Numbered from the stretch's first letter, positions 1-8,805 are shown. The stretch: 47,737 nucleotides of DNA from Paraglaciecola polaris LMG 21857 (GCF_000315055.1 NZ_BAER01000096.1:1-47737); one strand, 5' to 3'. Translations and numbers: made by a program. The notes: generated from the letters alone by a model not told the origin.

Positions 1-2
1 AA

Positions 3-557
3 AATGTTTTTAATAACGTCAAAAAAGAAGAGGATGGTGTTCATTTTAGTGTCGTTGATGTTGATAAATTTATTAAATTTATTAAATTTATTTTAGCAAT
101 TTACTGGAGGGCTGCAACGTCTACCCACGAAAGTTACAAAGGAGCAGTAATGCACCGAGATTTATTAAGTAAAAATGGAGATGAAAAATTAAGATTATGT
201 CTTTTTAATGATACAAAAATACCGAGTTTATTATTCAGTGTTAAAATCAGAAGATTGAAGGATTCTACAGGCACTTGGAGCCTTAGTGATTTGAAGAATT
301 TAATTGTAACTCCATTTCATCATCCATACGGAGAGGATAAAAAAGTACAAGTAGATTTTGTTTTTGAAGGATTTTATTTCTCGGTTATTAGTCCTGCCTT
401 GTCTGATAAAGAAAGGAGAAGTGATATGATTTTATATCCGAAGGGACGGCAGTTTGTTGCAAAATATATAGACTTCAATTCAGTTCCTGAGTTGAACGAA
501 ATCATCAATGCCACTGTCATAAAGGTTAGTAATGGGCACAGCAGTATTACTAGTTAG
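3..557 (+). CDS. Unrecognised protein, 3' part of a gene cut by the window start
   Basis: An open frame runs from base 3 without a stop to the TAG ending at 557, so the ATG at 150 is very probably an internal methionine and the true start lies left of the window. The ATG at 150 does have an AGGAG-like sequence before it, so a 135-residue product remains possible. The upstream part reads as protein-like sequence (for example FILAIYWRAATSTHESY), which supports the longer frame. The coding sequence is AT-rich compared with the genes after 1600, which hints at transfer. A 9-bp unit (AAATTTATT) is repeated almost perfectly three times at about 66-92 and encodes KFI repeats. I recognise no family, signal peptide or membrane segment. 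Confidence 0.55.
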   Translation, partial: NVFNNVKKEEDGVHFSVVDVDKFIKFIKFILAIYWRAATSTHESYKGAVMHRDLLSKNGDEKLRLCLFNDTKIPSLLFSVKIRRLKDSTGTWSLSDLKNLIVTPFHHPYGEDKKVQVDFVFEGFYFSVISPALSDKERRSDMILYPKGRQFVAKYIDFNSVPELNEIINATVIKVSNGHSSITS

Positions 558-916
558 TTTTTAATTATATTGCTCGTAAATTCATGGGAACAAATACTTG
601 TTTGCATTTGACAAAATATAAATGTAGTTAACCAATATCTAAATTCCTATGACTCGCCATTAAATAGCAGTTAAATATCATTTTGGTTATAAAGCTATCA
701 GAAATTTCAATAACAATGATATCCAGTTTTCATAAAAATAGTGGAGTTCTGAAGGCTGAATCCAGTTTTTTGGGAATTAGAGGTCAAAAAATATTGGATT
801 ATTTGCAAGAGTTGTTAGAGTGAAAACGTCAATCAAATATCAAGGTAAATTTTGAATCACTCAAATAATGAATCATTAATAATTTAAAAGCATCCATTTC
901 AGTCTATTTTTAAAAA
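558..916. other. AT-rich intergenic stretch, no gene seen
   Basis: This stretch carries stops in every frame at short intervals and no recognisable RNA gene. It is notably AT-rich and separates the truncated gene on the left from the tRNA gene read on the minus strand. Confidence 0.5.
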
Positions 917-995
917 TGGTGGCCCCTGCTGGACTTGAACCAGCGACCTATCGATTATGAGTCGAGTGCTACTAAACCAACTGAGCTAAGGGGCC
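917..995 (-). tRNA. tRNA-Ile2 (CAT anticodon, lysidine-type), slightly irregular
   Basis: Read on the minus strand the gene has a 7-bp acceptor stem GGCCCCT/AGGGGCC, discriminator A, encoded CCA, a T-arm GCTGG-TTCAAGT-CCAGC and anticodon loop CTCATAA. The acceptor stem, T-arm and loop closely match the E. coli ileX/ileY minor isoleucine tRNA rather than elongator tRNA-Met, so the C34 is expected to be changed to lysidine by TilS and the tRNA to read AUA. The D-arm is odd: its 3' strand reads GTAGC where GAGC is normal. The outer anticodon-stem pair is a C-T mismatch. With CCA the gene is 79 nt, about three more than usual. It may be a working but divergent copy or a decaying one. Confidence 0.85.
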
Positions 996-1074
996 TATAT
1001 GTTATAATTTGTATTTTCTATGCTTTGAGTATCGTTGTCAATCAATACCTATTGTTGTAAGTAAAAATGTTAAT

Positions 1075-1090
1075 GTTGTAACCTTACAAC
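1075..1090. repeat. 16-bp perfect inverted repeat GTTGTAA-CC-TTACAAC
   Basis: GTTGTAA at 1075-1081 pairs with TTACAAC at 1084-1090 across CC. Further TTGTTGTAA, ACTACAAC and GTTGTAAC copies lie at 1053-1060, 1091-1099 and 1125-1133, so this spacer between the two tRNA-like sequences is built largely of one short motif in both orientations. Confidence 0.6.
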
Positions 1091-1106
1091 TACTACAACC
1101 CACGTA

Positions 1107-1123
1107 CTCACTCACTCACTCAC
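1107..1123. repeat. Short ACTC tandem repeat
   Basis: Four consecutive ACTC units lie in the spacer between the tRNA gene and the tRNA fragment. No coding frame uses them, so this looks like a simple replication-slippage repeat. Confidence 0.7.
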
Positions 1124-1152
1124 CATGTTGTAACAATTACAGGTGATATACA

Positions 1153-1179
1153 TGCTCTAACCAACTGAGCTATTGGGCC
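1153..1179 (-). pseudogene. 5' half of a tRNA gene (remnant)
   Basis: On the minus strand this reads as an intact tRNA 5' portion: acceptor strand GGCCCAA, TA, and a canonical D-arm GCTC-AGTTGGTTA-GAGC followed by A. The sequence then departs from tRNA: no anticodon stem, no T-arm GGTTC motif and no acceptor complement follow before the tRNA-Ile2 gene. It is therefore a truncated tRNA, and it is on the same strand as the neighbouring tRNA-Ile2. A deletion or recombination between tandem tRNA genes would explain it. Confidence 0.7.
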
Positions 1180-1180
1180 A

Positions 1181-1599
1181 TTTAGATACTGGTTTTATTC
1201 GCTAAAGAAATCAGCAAAGGTATAAAACGACGCGCAGTATAAGCAGTTTTCTTTTGCTTGTCATCTGTTTGCATAGCATTGAGTGACGGTTTGCTGGAAA
1301 AACGCGCAAGTTGAGGGGTTTTTCATCAATGGCGAAGAAAATATATGCCATTTCCTCCATGAGTCAGCACCACATAACGCTCATTTTCTTGTTTGTTAAC
1401 GCCTTATCGCAGCATGGATTGCAAGTTTACACATATGCAAGGTGGGTGTTTTTTGAACACTTACTTGAGTGGCTAAATGTTTGCGTAACTATAAACTTAA
1501 CAATGACATAACAAAGGTGTGCAAGGATATATAAACTTTGTTATCTTGCTATTTATAAAATGAGCCTTAGCAATAGACAAAGGGCATGTGGAGAACAAT
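1181..1599. other. Gene-free stretch between the tRNA remnant and the next gene
   Basis: Only a short, poorly coding frame with no plausible ribosome binding site or family resemblance is present. The last part presumably holds the promoter of the gene starting at 1600. No terminator-like hairpin or RNA gene was recognised. Confidence 0.4.
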
Positions 1600-1929
1600 A
1601 TGACCGAAAAACCATTCTTAGTCAGTGGGCGTAACACCCTTATACATAAAATTAGAAAGCTCGATCTGTTGGTAACAAATGGTGAAGATAATCCTGTCAT
1701 TCTTGTGACTCACAAGAATATAAAGGAATTCACTGGCGCAATACCGGAAAATAAACGAGAAGCAAAACAGCTAGATATGGAATTAGTGGATGTTACAGTA
1801 GGGGATGTTTTCGGTGAAGAAAAGACCTTACTGTTTGTACAAACGATTAACGGCAAAGAATATAAAATTGATTACAGTAAGTATGGAACGCCTTTATTCA
1901 TTAAAGTTCATCAAGATAGTGCTTTTTAA
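1600..1929 (+). CDS. Conserved-looking small hypothetical protein (109 aa)
   Basis: The frame is open from a GTG at 1588, but that GTGGAG is better read as the ribosome binding site for the ATG at 1600, giving a product that begins MTEKPFLVSG. The protein is soluble, mixed alpha/beta in character and rich in charged residues, without a signal peptide or membrane segment. Motifs such as NPVILVTHKNIKEF look like a regular beta-strand/helix succession. I do not recognise the family. It stands alone between the tRNA region and a convergent gene. Confidence 0.7.
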   Translation: MTEKPFLVSGRNTLIHKIRKLDLLVTNGEDNPVILVTHKNIKEFTGAIPENKREAKQLDMELVDVTVGDVFGEEKTLLFVQTINGKEYKIDYSKYGTPLFIKVHQDSAF

Positions 1930-1981
1930 TTAGTTTTTTAAGTATGGCGCATCTCTCGTGTGCCTTATCGGCCATTAGCAC

Positions 1982-2659
1982 CTAATGGCTAACGCACTGC
2001 CACGTGTTAAACGGCAATGAGTTGTAACCGGTAATGGTTTTTGACTTCCCTCTGAATTGTACGTACTGCTCATCAAATACATTGAACCGACAAATATCAA
2101 TTGGCGTCACTTCTGATGCATTCACCGGCCCAATTATTTTTCCTCGCTCCATGGCTTCTGCCACAAGTTCAGAGCAAAACAAGCTGGAAAAATCCTCGGA
2201 GTTTAAACTTATTTTTTTTAACAGCGGGATGTTGTCCGTTGCATCAACGGTAGAACCAAAGAGTTGCCAAATATCGTAGGGTTTATGATTTTGCTTAAGT
2301 AGGAAGTCAAAAAACGCGCTTTTATTGCTCTCTAGACTGATTCTTGCGTTATTGCTTAACGGTAGCCACCACATGTCGCCGTCGTAGGTAGCCACACGTT
2401 CGCTTAATCGTGTGAGCATCACGCCGCACTTACCATTGTAACTGGTGGCTTCAATCGCTTGGTTGAAATAATGTCCGTTACGCTCATCTAGTACTTTCGT
2501 TTTAATAACAACCGCCACGTGTGTCACGACGGAGCGAGTGGTCAGTTTAGCCCATTTTGAAAACAGGCTGTTGCCGCCAAAAGCGATGATATCGCCCGGT
2601 TGCATTCTTTCGCGGATTTGTGCGTAACTTCTTTGTTGGTATTGCTGGCAAACATCCAT
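1982..2659 (-). CDS. YiiX/YebB-like permuted papain-like cysteine hydrolase
   Basis: The protein carries the arrangement of permuted NlpC/P60-type (YiiX-like) hydrolases: an N-terminal PGDIIAFGG strand, a THVAVVIK segment that supplies the catalytic His, and a LFCSELVAEAM helix that supplies the nucleophilic Cys. In this superfamily the Cys lies C-terminal to the His, as here. Such enzymes act as amidases or acyl hydrolases, but the substrate cannot be read from sequence. I chose the ATG at 2659, which has GGGA five bases upstream; the frame continues to a TTG at 2749, which would add 30 residues. There is no signal peptide. It is convergent with the preceding gene and divergent from the DUF3718 gene. 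Confidence 0.75.
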   Translation of the reverse strand: MDVCQQYQQRSYAQIRERMQPGDIIAFGGNSLFSKWAKLTTRSVVTHVAVVIKTKVLDERNGHYFNQAIEATSYNGKCGVMLTRLSERVATYDGDMWWLPLSNNARISLESNKSAFFDFLLKQNHKPYDIWQLFGSTVDATDNIPLLKKISLNSEDFSSLFCSELVAEAMERGKIIGPVNASEVTPIDICRFNVFDEQYVQFRGKSKTITGYNSLPFNTWQCVSH

Positions 2660-2912
2660 TGTTATCCCGTTATCATATCTACGTCCTTGTATGCTTTGTA
2701 TCTTAGCTAACTTTTTACCAGTAACAAAATAATTCTCTTTTCCGCTCAAACAGGCTAAATCTGGGATGATTTAGCCTATCAATTCAGGTGTTAAACGCTT
2801 TACCGCATTCTTCCGTGTTTGAGCGATATTCGAATAACTTTGTCATCTTGGTGATCTACTTATTAGCTGAACCAGCCAAATATTTGGCTTTCTACAGGAA
2901 CAGGGGAATGTC

Positions 2913-3227
2913 ATGAGAAATACAATTATTGCCAGTATCTTAGCGGTAAGTGGGTTTTGTGCAGGATCAGCAAACGCAGAGTATATGGATCCGGCCTTGG
3001 AGAATAAGTTAGTGAAAATTTGCCACGCCATTAAGAGTGACAGTCGAGTCAAGCTATATATGGCCATTAAAAACAGCGGCCTAAGAGCAAGCAATGTGGC
3101 TAAAGGCTTAGTGTGTAACGGATACGATCCGGTTACTTTTGCTGCGCTTAACAATGCCAACAATACGGGTCTGGTAATGGCTAAAAGACTGAATGTTGAT
3201 TATCAAGAGTTATTGGCAAAATTATAA
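2913..3227 (+). CDS. DUF3718-type small periplasmic protein
   Basis: The product is 104 residues with a clear signal peptide (MRNTIIASILAVSGFCAGSA, cleaved after about residue 23 at ANA-EY). The mature part has two cysteines in ICHAIKSD and LVCNGYDPVTFAAL, a pattern I associate with the DUF3718 family of Alteromonadales and Shewanella. The cysteines probably form a disulphide in the periplasm. The function of the family is unknown. The ATG follows GGGGAATGTC. It appears to be a single-gene unit with a weak hairpin downstream. Confidence 0.8.
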   Translation: MRNTIIASILAVSGFCAGSANAEYMDPALENKLVKICHAIKSDSRVKLYMAIKNSGLRASNVAKGLVCNGYDPVTFAALNNANNTGLVMAKRLNVDYQELLAKL

Positions 3228-3248
3228 TAGAAAAATGCAATGTACTGG

Positions 3249-3285
3249 CAGTGTTAATCAAAGGTTAACGCTGGCAGTATTTTTA
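3249..3285 (+). terminator. Possible weak intrinsic terminator after the DUF3718 gene
   Basis: CAGTGTTAA (3249-3257) can pair with TTAACGCTG (3265-3273) with one G-T wobble, and GCAGTATTTTT follows. The stem is AT-rich and the U-tract is offset, so this is tentative. Confidence 0.35.
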
Positions 3286-3484
3286 CTATTTAATGATCCT
3301 GTTAATACCCGTCGCTTAAATAGCGTTTCACACGGTTTTGATTGGCCATTCTGCACCACCATACGTGTGGTTCGTCCCTAATTTATATCCCTGATTGAAC
3401 TTTTTGTTAGCTTAAAAATATCGGGTTCTTGCGTATGCAATTTACCGGTTGATAACAATTAAAATTAATTTCAGGGAGTTATGC

Positions 3485-6400
3485 ATGAAAAATACATCAT
3501 TTAGACGCAGTATTACTGCACTCGCAGTGGCCGCGTCACTTGGTTTTGCCTTACCTGCTTTAGCAGATAACACGACAGCAAATATTTCAGGTTCAATCAA
3601 CGCAAACAATTATTCAGAATATACCGTGACGGCTAAGGATCCTGCCACTGGATTAGAGCGAGAAATCTCTGTCAGCGACGAAGGAAGCTTCCGTTTCGCT
3701 AAGTTACCAACTGGTGTCTATGACATTTCAGTCATGAAGGATGGCAAAGTCGTTGCTGAGCAAAAAACACGTATAAGTTTAGGCTCTAATACATCACTGG
3801 CTTTCGATTTTATCAACAACGATGGTACTGAGCGCATTGAAGTGACTGGCGCGAGGATCTCTGCCATTGACTTGAGCTCAACTGATTCGGGCTTAGTCAT
3901 TGACGAGGTTGAGCTAGATAGAATGCCGGTATCTCGTAACATTACCGCAGTCGCCTTACTTGCTCCTGGCACGGTAATGGGCGACTCAAGCTTTAGCTCG
4001 CCTAATTCAGGTGGTACGGCTTCGTTTGGTGGCGCTTCGGTTGCTGAAAACTCTTGTTATATCAATGGTATGGAAGTTACCAACACCAGTCAAGGTTTAG
4101 GCTGTGGTACGGTTCCTTTTGAATTCTATAAAGAATTCCAAGTTAAAACCGGTGGTTATTCCGCTCAATTTGGTAGAACAACTGGTGGCGTATTAAATGC
4201 GGTGACAAAGAGTGGCTCGAACGAATGGGAATTTGCTGCCACTGCGTTATTCACCCCTAAATCACTGCGCGAGGACGGTCAGGTTTCTTATTCTGCTGGT
4301 GGGGCGGGTGGCCAAGACGTTTTTCGCAACCAAACGCAAGATGATTACAGCAAAAGTGAATTCACTTTATCCGCATCTGGTGCATTAATTGAAGATACCT
4401 TGTTTTTCTATGCGCTAGTTAACCCTCGGGATGTTGAGAATAATTTTGCTTCACAGTCTAGCGGTAATTCGCAATACGCACCTGATGATACTTTCATCAA
4501 ACGTGATTCAAGTGGTTCAGACAATATGTTCTGGGGTGCCAAGGTCGATTGGTTTGTTAATGACGATCACAAAATCAGCTTATTTGGCTATTCGAACAAG
4601 AGTAATACTCAGTCTACCTCGTATGCATTCGATCCACAGACGGGAGAGATTGGAGAGGCTTCACAAAGCACAATCAGAGAGCGTGGTGGCGATCTTAAAA
4701 GTATCAGCTACACGGGTAACTTCACTGACGAGCTAACGGTATCTGCTATGTACGGAGAAATTGAAACGGATTACACCAACACGCCAAGTAATTTGGACTG
4801 CCCGACAGTACTAGATACCAGAAGCGTTCCTGCAAATCAGAAGATAAACAGCTGTGGGGCCGGTGGAAACACAGGTACGAATCAAGATAAAAACAAGCAA
4901 ACTCGTATTGATATTGAGTATGCGTTCGAAGATCATCTCGTCAGAGTGGGCTACGATAAACAGGAACGCGAAACTTTTCACACTTCAGCACCGCTCACTG
5001 GACACAGCTGGACGTATTCTTCGATTGAACCGAACGCTGTAATAAACAATAACGATGGTCCTTTATTCACTAATACTACCGGTGCTTTATTTGATGTTGT
5101 CGCTGATCGTATATTCACAGGTGGTGGTGGTTTCAGTACTGACTTAAGTGCCTGGTACGTAGAAGATGAATGGCAAGTGGCAGATGACTTGATGTTATCG
5201 TTAGGCGTGCGCCGTGATGAGTTTGAAAACTCAGGCGTGACCGGCAAGGTTTTCTCCTCGTTTAAAACGGATATTGCACCGCGCTTAGGTTTCAGCTGGG
5301 ATCCTACCGGTGCAGGCGAGTCTAAAATATACGGTACATACGGTACCTACTATCTACCGGTAGCAAACAATACTAACTATCGTGCAGCGTCAGGATTAAG
5401 TGATACCACGACTTATTATACCTTTAGTGGCTCTGATGCATCGGGCGCCCCTACGGGTACTACGCCGGTATCAGGTACGATTGCTGACTCGCAAATTGTT
5501 AACTCGGTACCTAACCCTGCCACTCAAGAAACATTCCAAGCGGAAGAAGCTGAACCCTTTAGTAAAGACGAATATATCCTAGGGTATGAAACGGCAATTA
5601 ACGATGAGTTCTCGTTCTCAGTTCGCGCTATATATCGTGAAGTAGCTACAGCATTAGATGATTACTGTGGGCCGTTCGCATCTCAAGCGACATGTACGTT
5701 ACTTAATCCCGGTAGTTCTTCAACTTGGCAATTAGATAATGACTTTGACAGTGTTACCGATCCCGATAGCCGCAGAACTTACTCTGCTGAAGAGATTGGT
5801 TTACCTGATGCAGTGAACGAGTACACGGCATTACAACCACAAGTTAATTATCGTGGTGATAACATGCGTATGTCATTAATATACACATGGAGTCGAAGTG
5901 TGGGTAACTTCGAAGGGGCCGTTAAATCAGACATAGGGCAAGCAGACGCAGGTGTAACGCAGGATTTCGATTTCCCAGCGCTAATGGATGGATCAGATGG
6001 TTACCAGCCTAATGATCGACGTCACGTATTTAAATTCTTTGGATCCTATGATGTAACTGAAGATTTAACCGTTGGCTTTAACTCTACACTTTCTAGTGGC
6101 CGCCCCTTAAGTGCCTTTGGTCAGGGGTACCCTTCTCATGATCCTAAAGTTTATGGTAGCTATGGCGACACTTTCTACCTTTACACAAATGAGTGTCCTG
6201 ATGCGAATGGTAATGGCACTTGTGAACAGAGTGAGAAAATCTATCAATTCAGCCCTCGTGGTACTAGGGGACGCACGCCTTGGACATTCAACCTTGATTT
6301 GTCAGCAAACTACAACTTCATCTTTAGTGATATTGATATGCGCGCGACATTGAACGTGTACAACGTGTTAAATGGTCAAGCCGAGACGTCACGAAATGAA

Positions 6401-6508
6401 CATTATGAAAATAATCGAGCGGAAGGTTCATTTAATTCATATTACGGTGCAGCTTACACATGGCAATCGCCGCGTTATGTTGAGTTAGGTTTTGAAGCTC
6501 GATTTTAA
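3485..6508 (+). CDS. Oar-like TonB-dependent receptor with N-terminal carboxypeptidase-regulatory domain
   Basis: About 1007 residues. A signal peptide (MKNTSFRRSITALAVAASLG, cleaved near LPALA-DN) is followed by a carboxypeptidase-D-like beta-sandwich at about 30-120, then a plug domain at about 120-240 with SRNITAVALLAPGTV and FQVKTGGYSAQFGRTTGGV, and a long beta-barrel ending in YVELGFEARF with the terminal aromatic residue typical of outer-membrane barrels. This is the Oar/OmpA-related class of TonB-dependent receptors. The substrate is unknown; such proteins import large oligomers or peptides. The ATG at 3485 is preceded by GGGAG at 3473-3477; the frame extends to 3449 but without a better site. 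A strong terminator follows directly. The LytTR/LytS signalling genes lie next downstream and might respond to the same substrate, though nothing proves this. Confidence 0.9.
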   Translation: MKNTSFRRSITALAVAASLGFALPALADNTTANISGSINANNYSEYTVTAKDPATGLEREISVSDEGSFRFAKLPTGVYDISVMKDGKVVAEQKTRISLGSNTSLAFDFINNDGTERIEVTGARISAIDLSSTDSGLVIDEVELDRMPVSRNITAVALLAPGTVMGDSSFSSPNSGGTASFGGASVAENSCYINGMEVTNTSQGLGCGTVPFEFYKEFQVKTGGYSAQFGRTTGGVLNAVTKSGSNEWEFAATALFTPKSLREDGQVSYSAGGAGGQDVFRNQTQDDYSKSEFTLSASGALIEDTLFFYALVNPRDVENNFASQSSGNSQYAPDDTFIKRDSSGSDNMFWGAKVDWFVNDDHKISLFGYSNKSNTQSTSYAFDPQTGEIGEASQSTIRERGGDLKSISYTGNFTDELTVSAMYGEIETDYTNTPSNLDCPTVLDTRSVPANQKINSCGAGGNTGTNQDKNKQTRIDIEYAFEDHLVRVGYDKQERETFHTSAPLTGHSWTYSSIEPNAVINNNDGPLFTNTTGALFDVVADRIFTGGGGFSTDLSAWYVEDEWQVADDLMLSLGVRRDEFENSGVTGKVFSSFKTDIAPRLGFSWDPTGAGESKIYGTYGTYYLPVANNTNYRAASGLSDTTTYYTFSGSDASGAPTGTTPVSGTIADSQIVNSVPNPATQETFQAEEAEPFSKDEYILGYETAINDEFSFSVRAIYREVATALDDYCGPFASQATCTLLNPGSSSTWQLDNDFDSVTDPDSRRTYSAEEIGLPDAVNEYTALQPQVNYRGDNMRMSLIYTWSRSVGNFEGAVKSDIGQADAGVTQDFDFPALMDGSDGYQPNDRRHVFKFFGSYDVTEDLTVGFNSTLSSGRPLSAFGQGYPSHDPKVYGSYGDTFYLYTNECPDANGNGTCEQSEKIYQFSPRGTRGRTPWTFNLDLSANYNFIFSDIDMRATLNVYNVLNGQAETSRNEHYENNRAEGSFNSYYGAAYTWQSPRYVELGFEARF

Positions 6509-6532
6509 TAGCAATTAGCTTAGCTAAACTAT

Positions 6533-6561
6533 AAAAACGGCAACCAAAGGTTGCCGTTTTT
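6533..6561 (+). terminator. Intrinsic terminator of the Oar-like receptor gene
   Basis: AAAAACGGCAACC pairs perfectly with GGTTGCCGTTTTT across an AAA loop, 25 bases after the stop codon. The U-tract is part of the 3' arm. The symmetric A/T flanks could let it work in both directions. Confidence 0.92.
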
Positions 6562-6912
6562 ATTTAACGCGCTAATTATTCTAATAATTAGCGACAACGA
6601 AATGTTTCTAGGTGTTTCTTGGGGTAACTGAGTGCGTTTATCCCAAAAAATGCTAGATTCATCACAAAGCTTACTAATTATACAATTATAAGCATTATAC
6701 TTTTGTCTATCGGAGTAGTGACCCGATTGATACATTCTGTAAACATGTATCGCTTCCTGGACAAAGGACTTTGCTGTAGGCATTGTCCTTTTTCTTTACA
6801 CTTTTTTACATTCCATCTTTTTCTACCGTCGTTTATCTCACCGCTGTTCTGTCGTGTGCCCGTACCTTGTATATTCCATTCTTATTTTCGTAGAGTTCAC
6901 GGAGAGACTCTT
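6562..6912. other. Intergenic stretch upstream of the LytTR gene
   Basis: The frame of the downstream response regulator stays open through part of this stretch, but it has no homologous look and no ribosome binding site, so it is treated as noncoding leader. The region should hold the promoter of the signalling genes; no specific site was recognised. Confidence 0.4.
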
Positions 6913-7632
6913 ATGAATCGATGTATTGTCATAGACGATGAAGCTTTAGCGCGGGAACGCATTGTCCAATATCTCACCCAGTCGACCGTGTGCGAAGTGG
7001 TGGCCGAAGCGAGCAGTTATGAAACGGCCAAGCGAGTAATACTCGAGCAACAACCCGATATATGTTTTTTGGACATTCAGATCATTGGCGGTAGCGGCGT
7101 GGAATTGGCAAAAGCGCTGCGCAATAGCGTTGCATGCCATTGGGTGTTTACAACGGCTTATAGTGAGTATGCACTCGATGCATTCGACCTTGAGGCGACG
7201 GATTATTTATTGAAACCTTTTGCCGATAGCCGGTTAGCAAGCGTCATCGCTAAAATACATAAAAAGCCCAAGCCTAGTAGCAACTTAAATAAAAAACGTC
7301 GTCAATTACCGGTTAAATCAGTCGGCAGTGTGAAATTTATCAATATCCAGGACATTGTTTGGGTAAAAGGGTCGGCTAATTATGTTGAACTGTATTGTGC
7401 CGATAAAATGCACTTGCATCGCGAAACGCTTTCTGCCCTTGAGCATTTCCTCGATCCGGAACAATTTATACGGGTTCATCGCAGCGCCATCGTCAATATC
7501 GATTATATACATTCGCTCAACAGTGAGTTAGGTCGGTATTCGCTGCTGCAATTAGATAATGGTGATGAAGTGAAAATTGGTCAGTCGTACAAGGCGCAGT
7601 TACTCGTTGCATTAGGTGTCGAAAACGATTAA
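6913..7632 (+). CDS. LytTR-family response regulator (first of two)
   Basis: The 239-residue protein has a receiver domain at residues 1-118 with the acidic pair D8/D9, phospho-acceptor D54 in CFLDIQIIGG and the conserved K in LLKPF. A LytTR DNA-binding domain covers about 135-239, with SVGSVKFINIQDIVWVKGS and FIRVHRSAIVNIDYI. The ATG at 6913 follows GGAGAGACTCTT. The next gene, a LytS-type histidine kinase, begins 27 bases after the stop, so this is the first gene of a three-gene signalling operon. LytTR regulators usually bind pairs of short direct repeats upstream of target genes. Confidence 0.93.
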   Translation: MNRCIVIDDEALARERIVQYLTQSTVCEVVAEASSYETAKRVILEQQPDICFLDIQIIGGSGVELAKALRNSVACHWVFTTAYSEYALDAFDLEATDYLLKPFADSRLASVIAKIHKKPKPSSNLNKKRRQLPVKSVGSVKFINIQDIVWVKGSANYVELYCADKMHLHRETLSALEHFLDPEQFIRVHRSAIVNIDYIHSLNSELGRYSLLQLDNGDEVKIGQSYKAQLLVALGVEND

Positions 7633-7659
7633 TTCATTGTTACGAAGAGCGCAATTTAT

Positions 7660-8805
7660 TTGAACTTGAATATCAAACAAACAATATCTGCTTTTGCAGA
7701 CGTTAAACCTCAATTCTGGCTCTTGCATATACTGGGCTGGGCTTTTTACGTGGTTATTTTTACCATTGAGTATGCCGCGTTTAATACGTATACCGCAAAA
7801 ACGCATTATTTGATTTTGCTGCCATTATTGTTTTCAGGCTTAGTTGGAGGCCTATTAACATGGCCGCTGCGGGGTATTTACCGACAATTTTCCAAAGGTA
7901 ATCCGCTGCAAGTTTTGCTTATTATCATTACTATGAGTTTACTGGTTGCCAGTATTTGGACACCGATTAAAAACCTACTGTTAATGTATTTCTTTGATCA
8001 TGTAACGCTTTTGGATTTGTATTTAGGAAACCAGCCCCAGGATTTTTATTTTGGTGAGCTGTTTCTGACTATCACCTATTCTTTTTTCATGATTATGGTG
8101 TGGAGTTGTCTGTATTTCGGCATTAATTATCACTTTAAATTATTGCGGGAAAAGCATCTCCATTTGGAGGCATTGCGCTTATCTCATATCGCCCAAATCA
8201 AAATGCTGCGTTATCAAATCAATCCGCATTTTTTATTTAATACCCTAAATGCCATTTCCACTTTGGTGTTGCGCGGCGACAAGAGTAAAGCAAATAATAT
8301 GTTAGCCCGCTTAGCCACCTTCTTACGTTTTTCACTGGATAATGATCCTGAGCAAAAAATTCATCTATGTGATGAAATAAAAGCGTTGATGTTATATCTG
8401 GAGATTGAAAAAACGCGTTTTGCCGATCGTCTAGAAGTGAAGTTTACTGTACAGCCTGAGGCTGAGCGACTGTTAGTGCCTGGATTACTGCTACAACCCT
8501 TAGTGGAGAATTCAATAAAGTATGCCATTGCCCAGATGGAAGCGGGTGGGATCATTGAAGTAAGCGCGCAAATTTACAACAACTTGTTACATCTTACGGT
8601 TACAGATAACGGTCCAAATTCAGATAGTATCCCCACAACAACAGCGCAATTGCTGGAAAAAAGTCAACGGGGTGGGGTCGGTTTGAAAAACGTGGTGGAG
8701 CGCTTAAATGTGCTTTATACGAATAATCACCAGTTCGCAATTACACAAGGCACCAACCGTGGGTGTGTGGTGAATATTGTGCTGCCTATGGAAACCATCG
8801 CATGA
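7660..8805 (+). CDS. LytS-type membrane sensor histidine kinase
   Basis: The 381-residue protein has about four membrane segments in the first 160 residues, then the LytS-family phospho-acceptor motif YQINPHFLFNTLN near residue 188. The ATP-binding domain follows, with N-box LVENSIKYAI, DNGPNSD and GGVGLKNVVERLNVLY. The start is a TTG at 7660; no in-frame ATG lies near it, and GAAGAGC sits upstream at normal spacing. There is no separate sensor domain, so the signal is probably sensed in or at the membrane. The stop overlaps the ATG of the second response regulator (ATGA), which points to translational coupling and shared stoichiometry. Confidence 0.9.
   Translation: MNLNIKQTISAFADVKPQFWLLHILGWAFYVVIFTIEYAAFNTYTAKTHYLILLPLLFSGLVGGLLTWPLRGIYRQFSKGNPLQVLLIIITMSLLVASIWTPIKNLLLMYFFDHVTLLDLYLGNQPQDFYFGELFLTITYSFFMIMVWSCLYFGINYHFKLLREKHLHLEALRLSHIAQIKMLRYQINPHFLFNTLNAISTLVLRGDKSKANNMLARLATFLRFSLDNDPEQKIHLCDEIKALMLYLEIEKTRFADRLEVKFTVQPEAERLLVPGLLLQPLVENSIKYAIAQMEAGGIIEVSAQIYNNLLHLTVTDNGPNSDSIPTTTAQLLEKSQRGGVGLKNVVERLNVLYTNNHQFAITQGTNRGCVVNIVLPMETIA

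Noticed and set aside
1105-1125. CRISPR-like or transposon-end repeat
   Set aside because: The ACTC repeat is only four units of four bases without spacers or terminal inverted repeats.
1311-1511. Open frame of 66 codons between the tRNA remnant and the gene at 1600
   Set aside because: It has no ribosome binding site, no protein-like pattern and lies in AT-rich spacer; an overlapping opposite frame is equally long.
1588-1599. GTG start for the gene at 1600
   Set aside because: The GTGGAG is better explained as the ribosome binding site of the ATG at 1600.
1-1600. Prophage or integrative element at the tRNA genes
   Set aside because: No integrase, attachment-site duplication or phage gene is visible; the damaged tRNA alone is not enough.
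1982-2749. TTG start at 2749 for the YiiX-like gene
   Set aside because: The ATG at 2659 has a better site and the extra 30 residues do not look like the family.
6703-6912. 70-residue N-terminal extension of the first LytTR regulator
   Set aside because: Receiver domains start directly with the MNRCIVIDDE pattern, and the extension is low-complexity F/L-rich sequence without support.
8763-8801. Longer start of the second LytTR regulator
   Set aside because: The ATGA overlap with the kinase stop and the start of the receiver domain fix the ATG at 8802.
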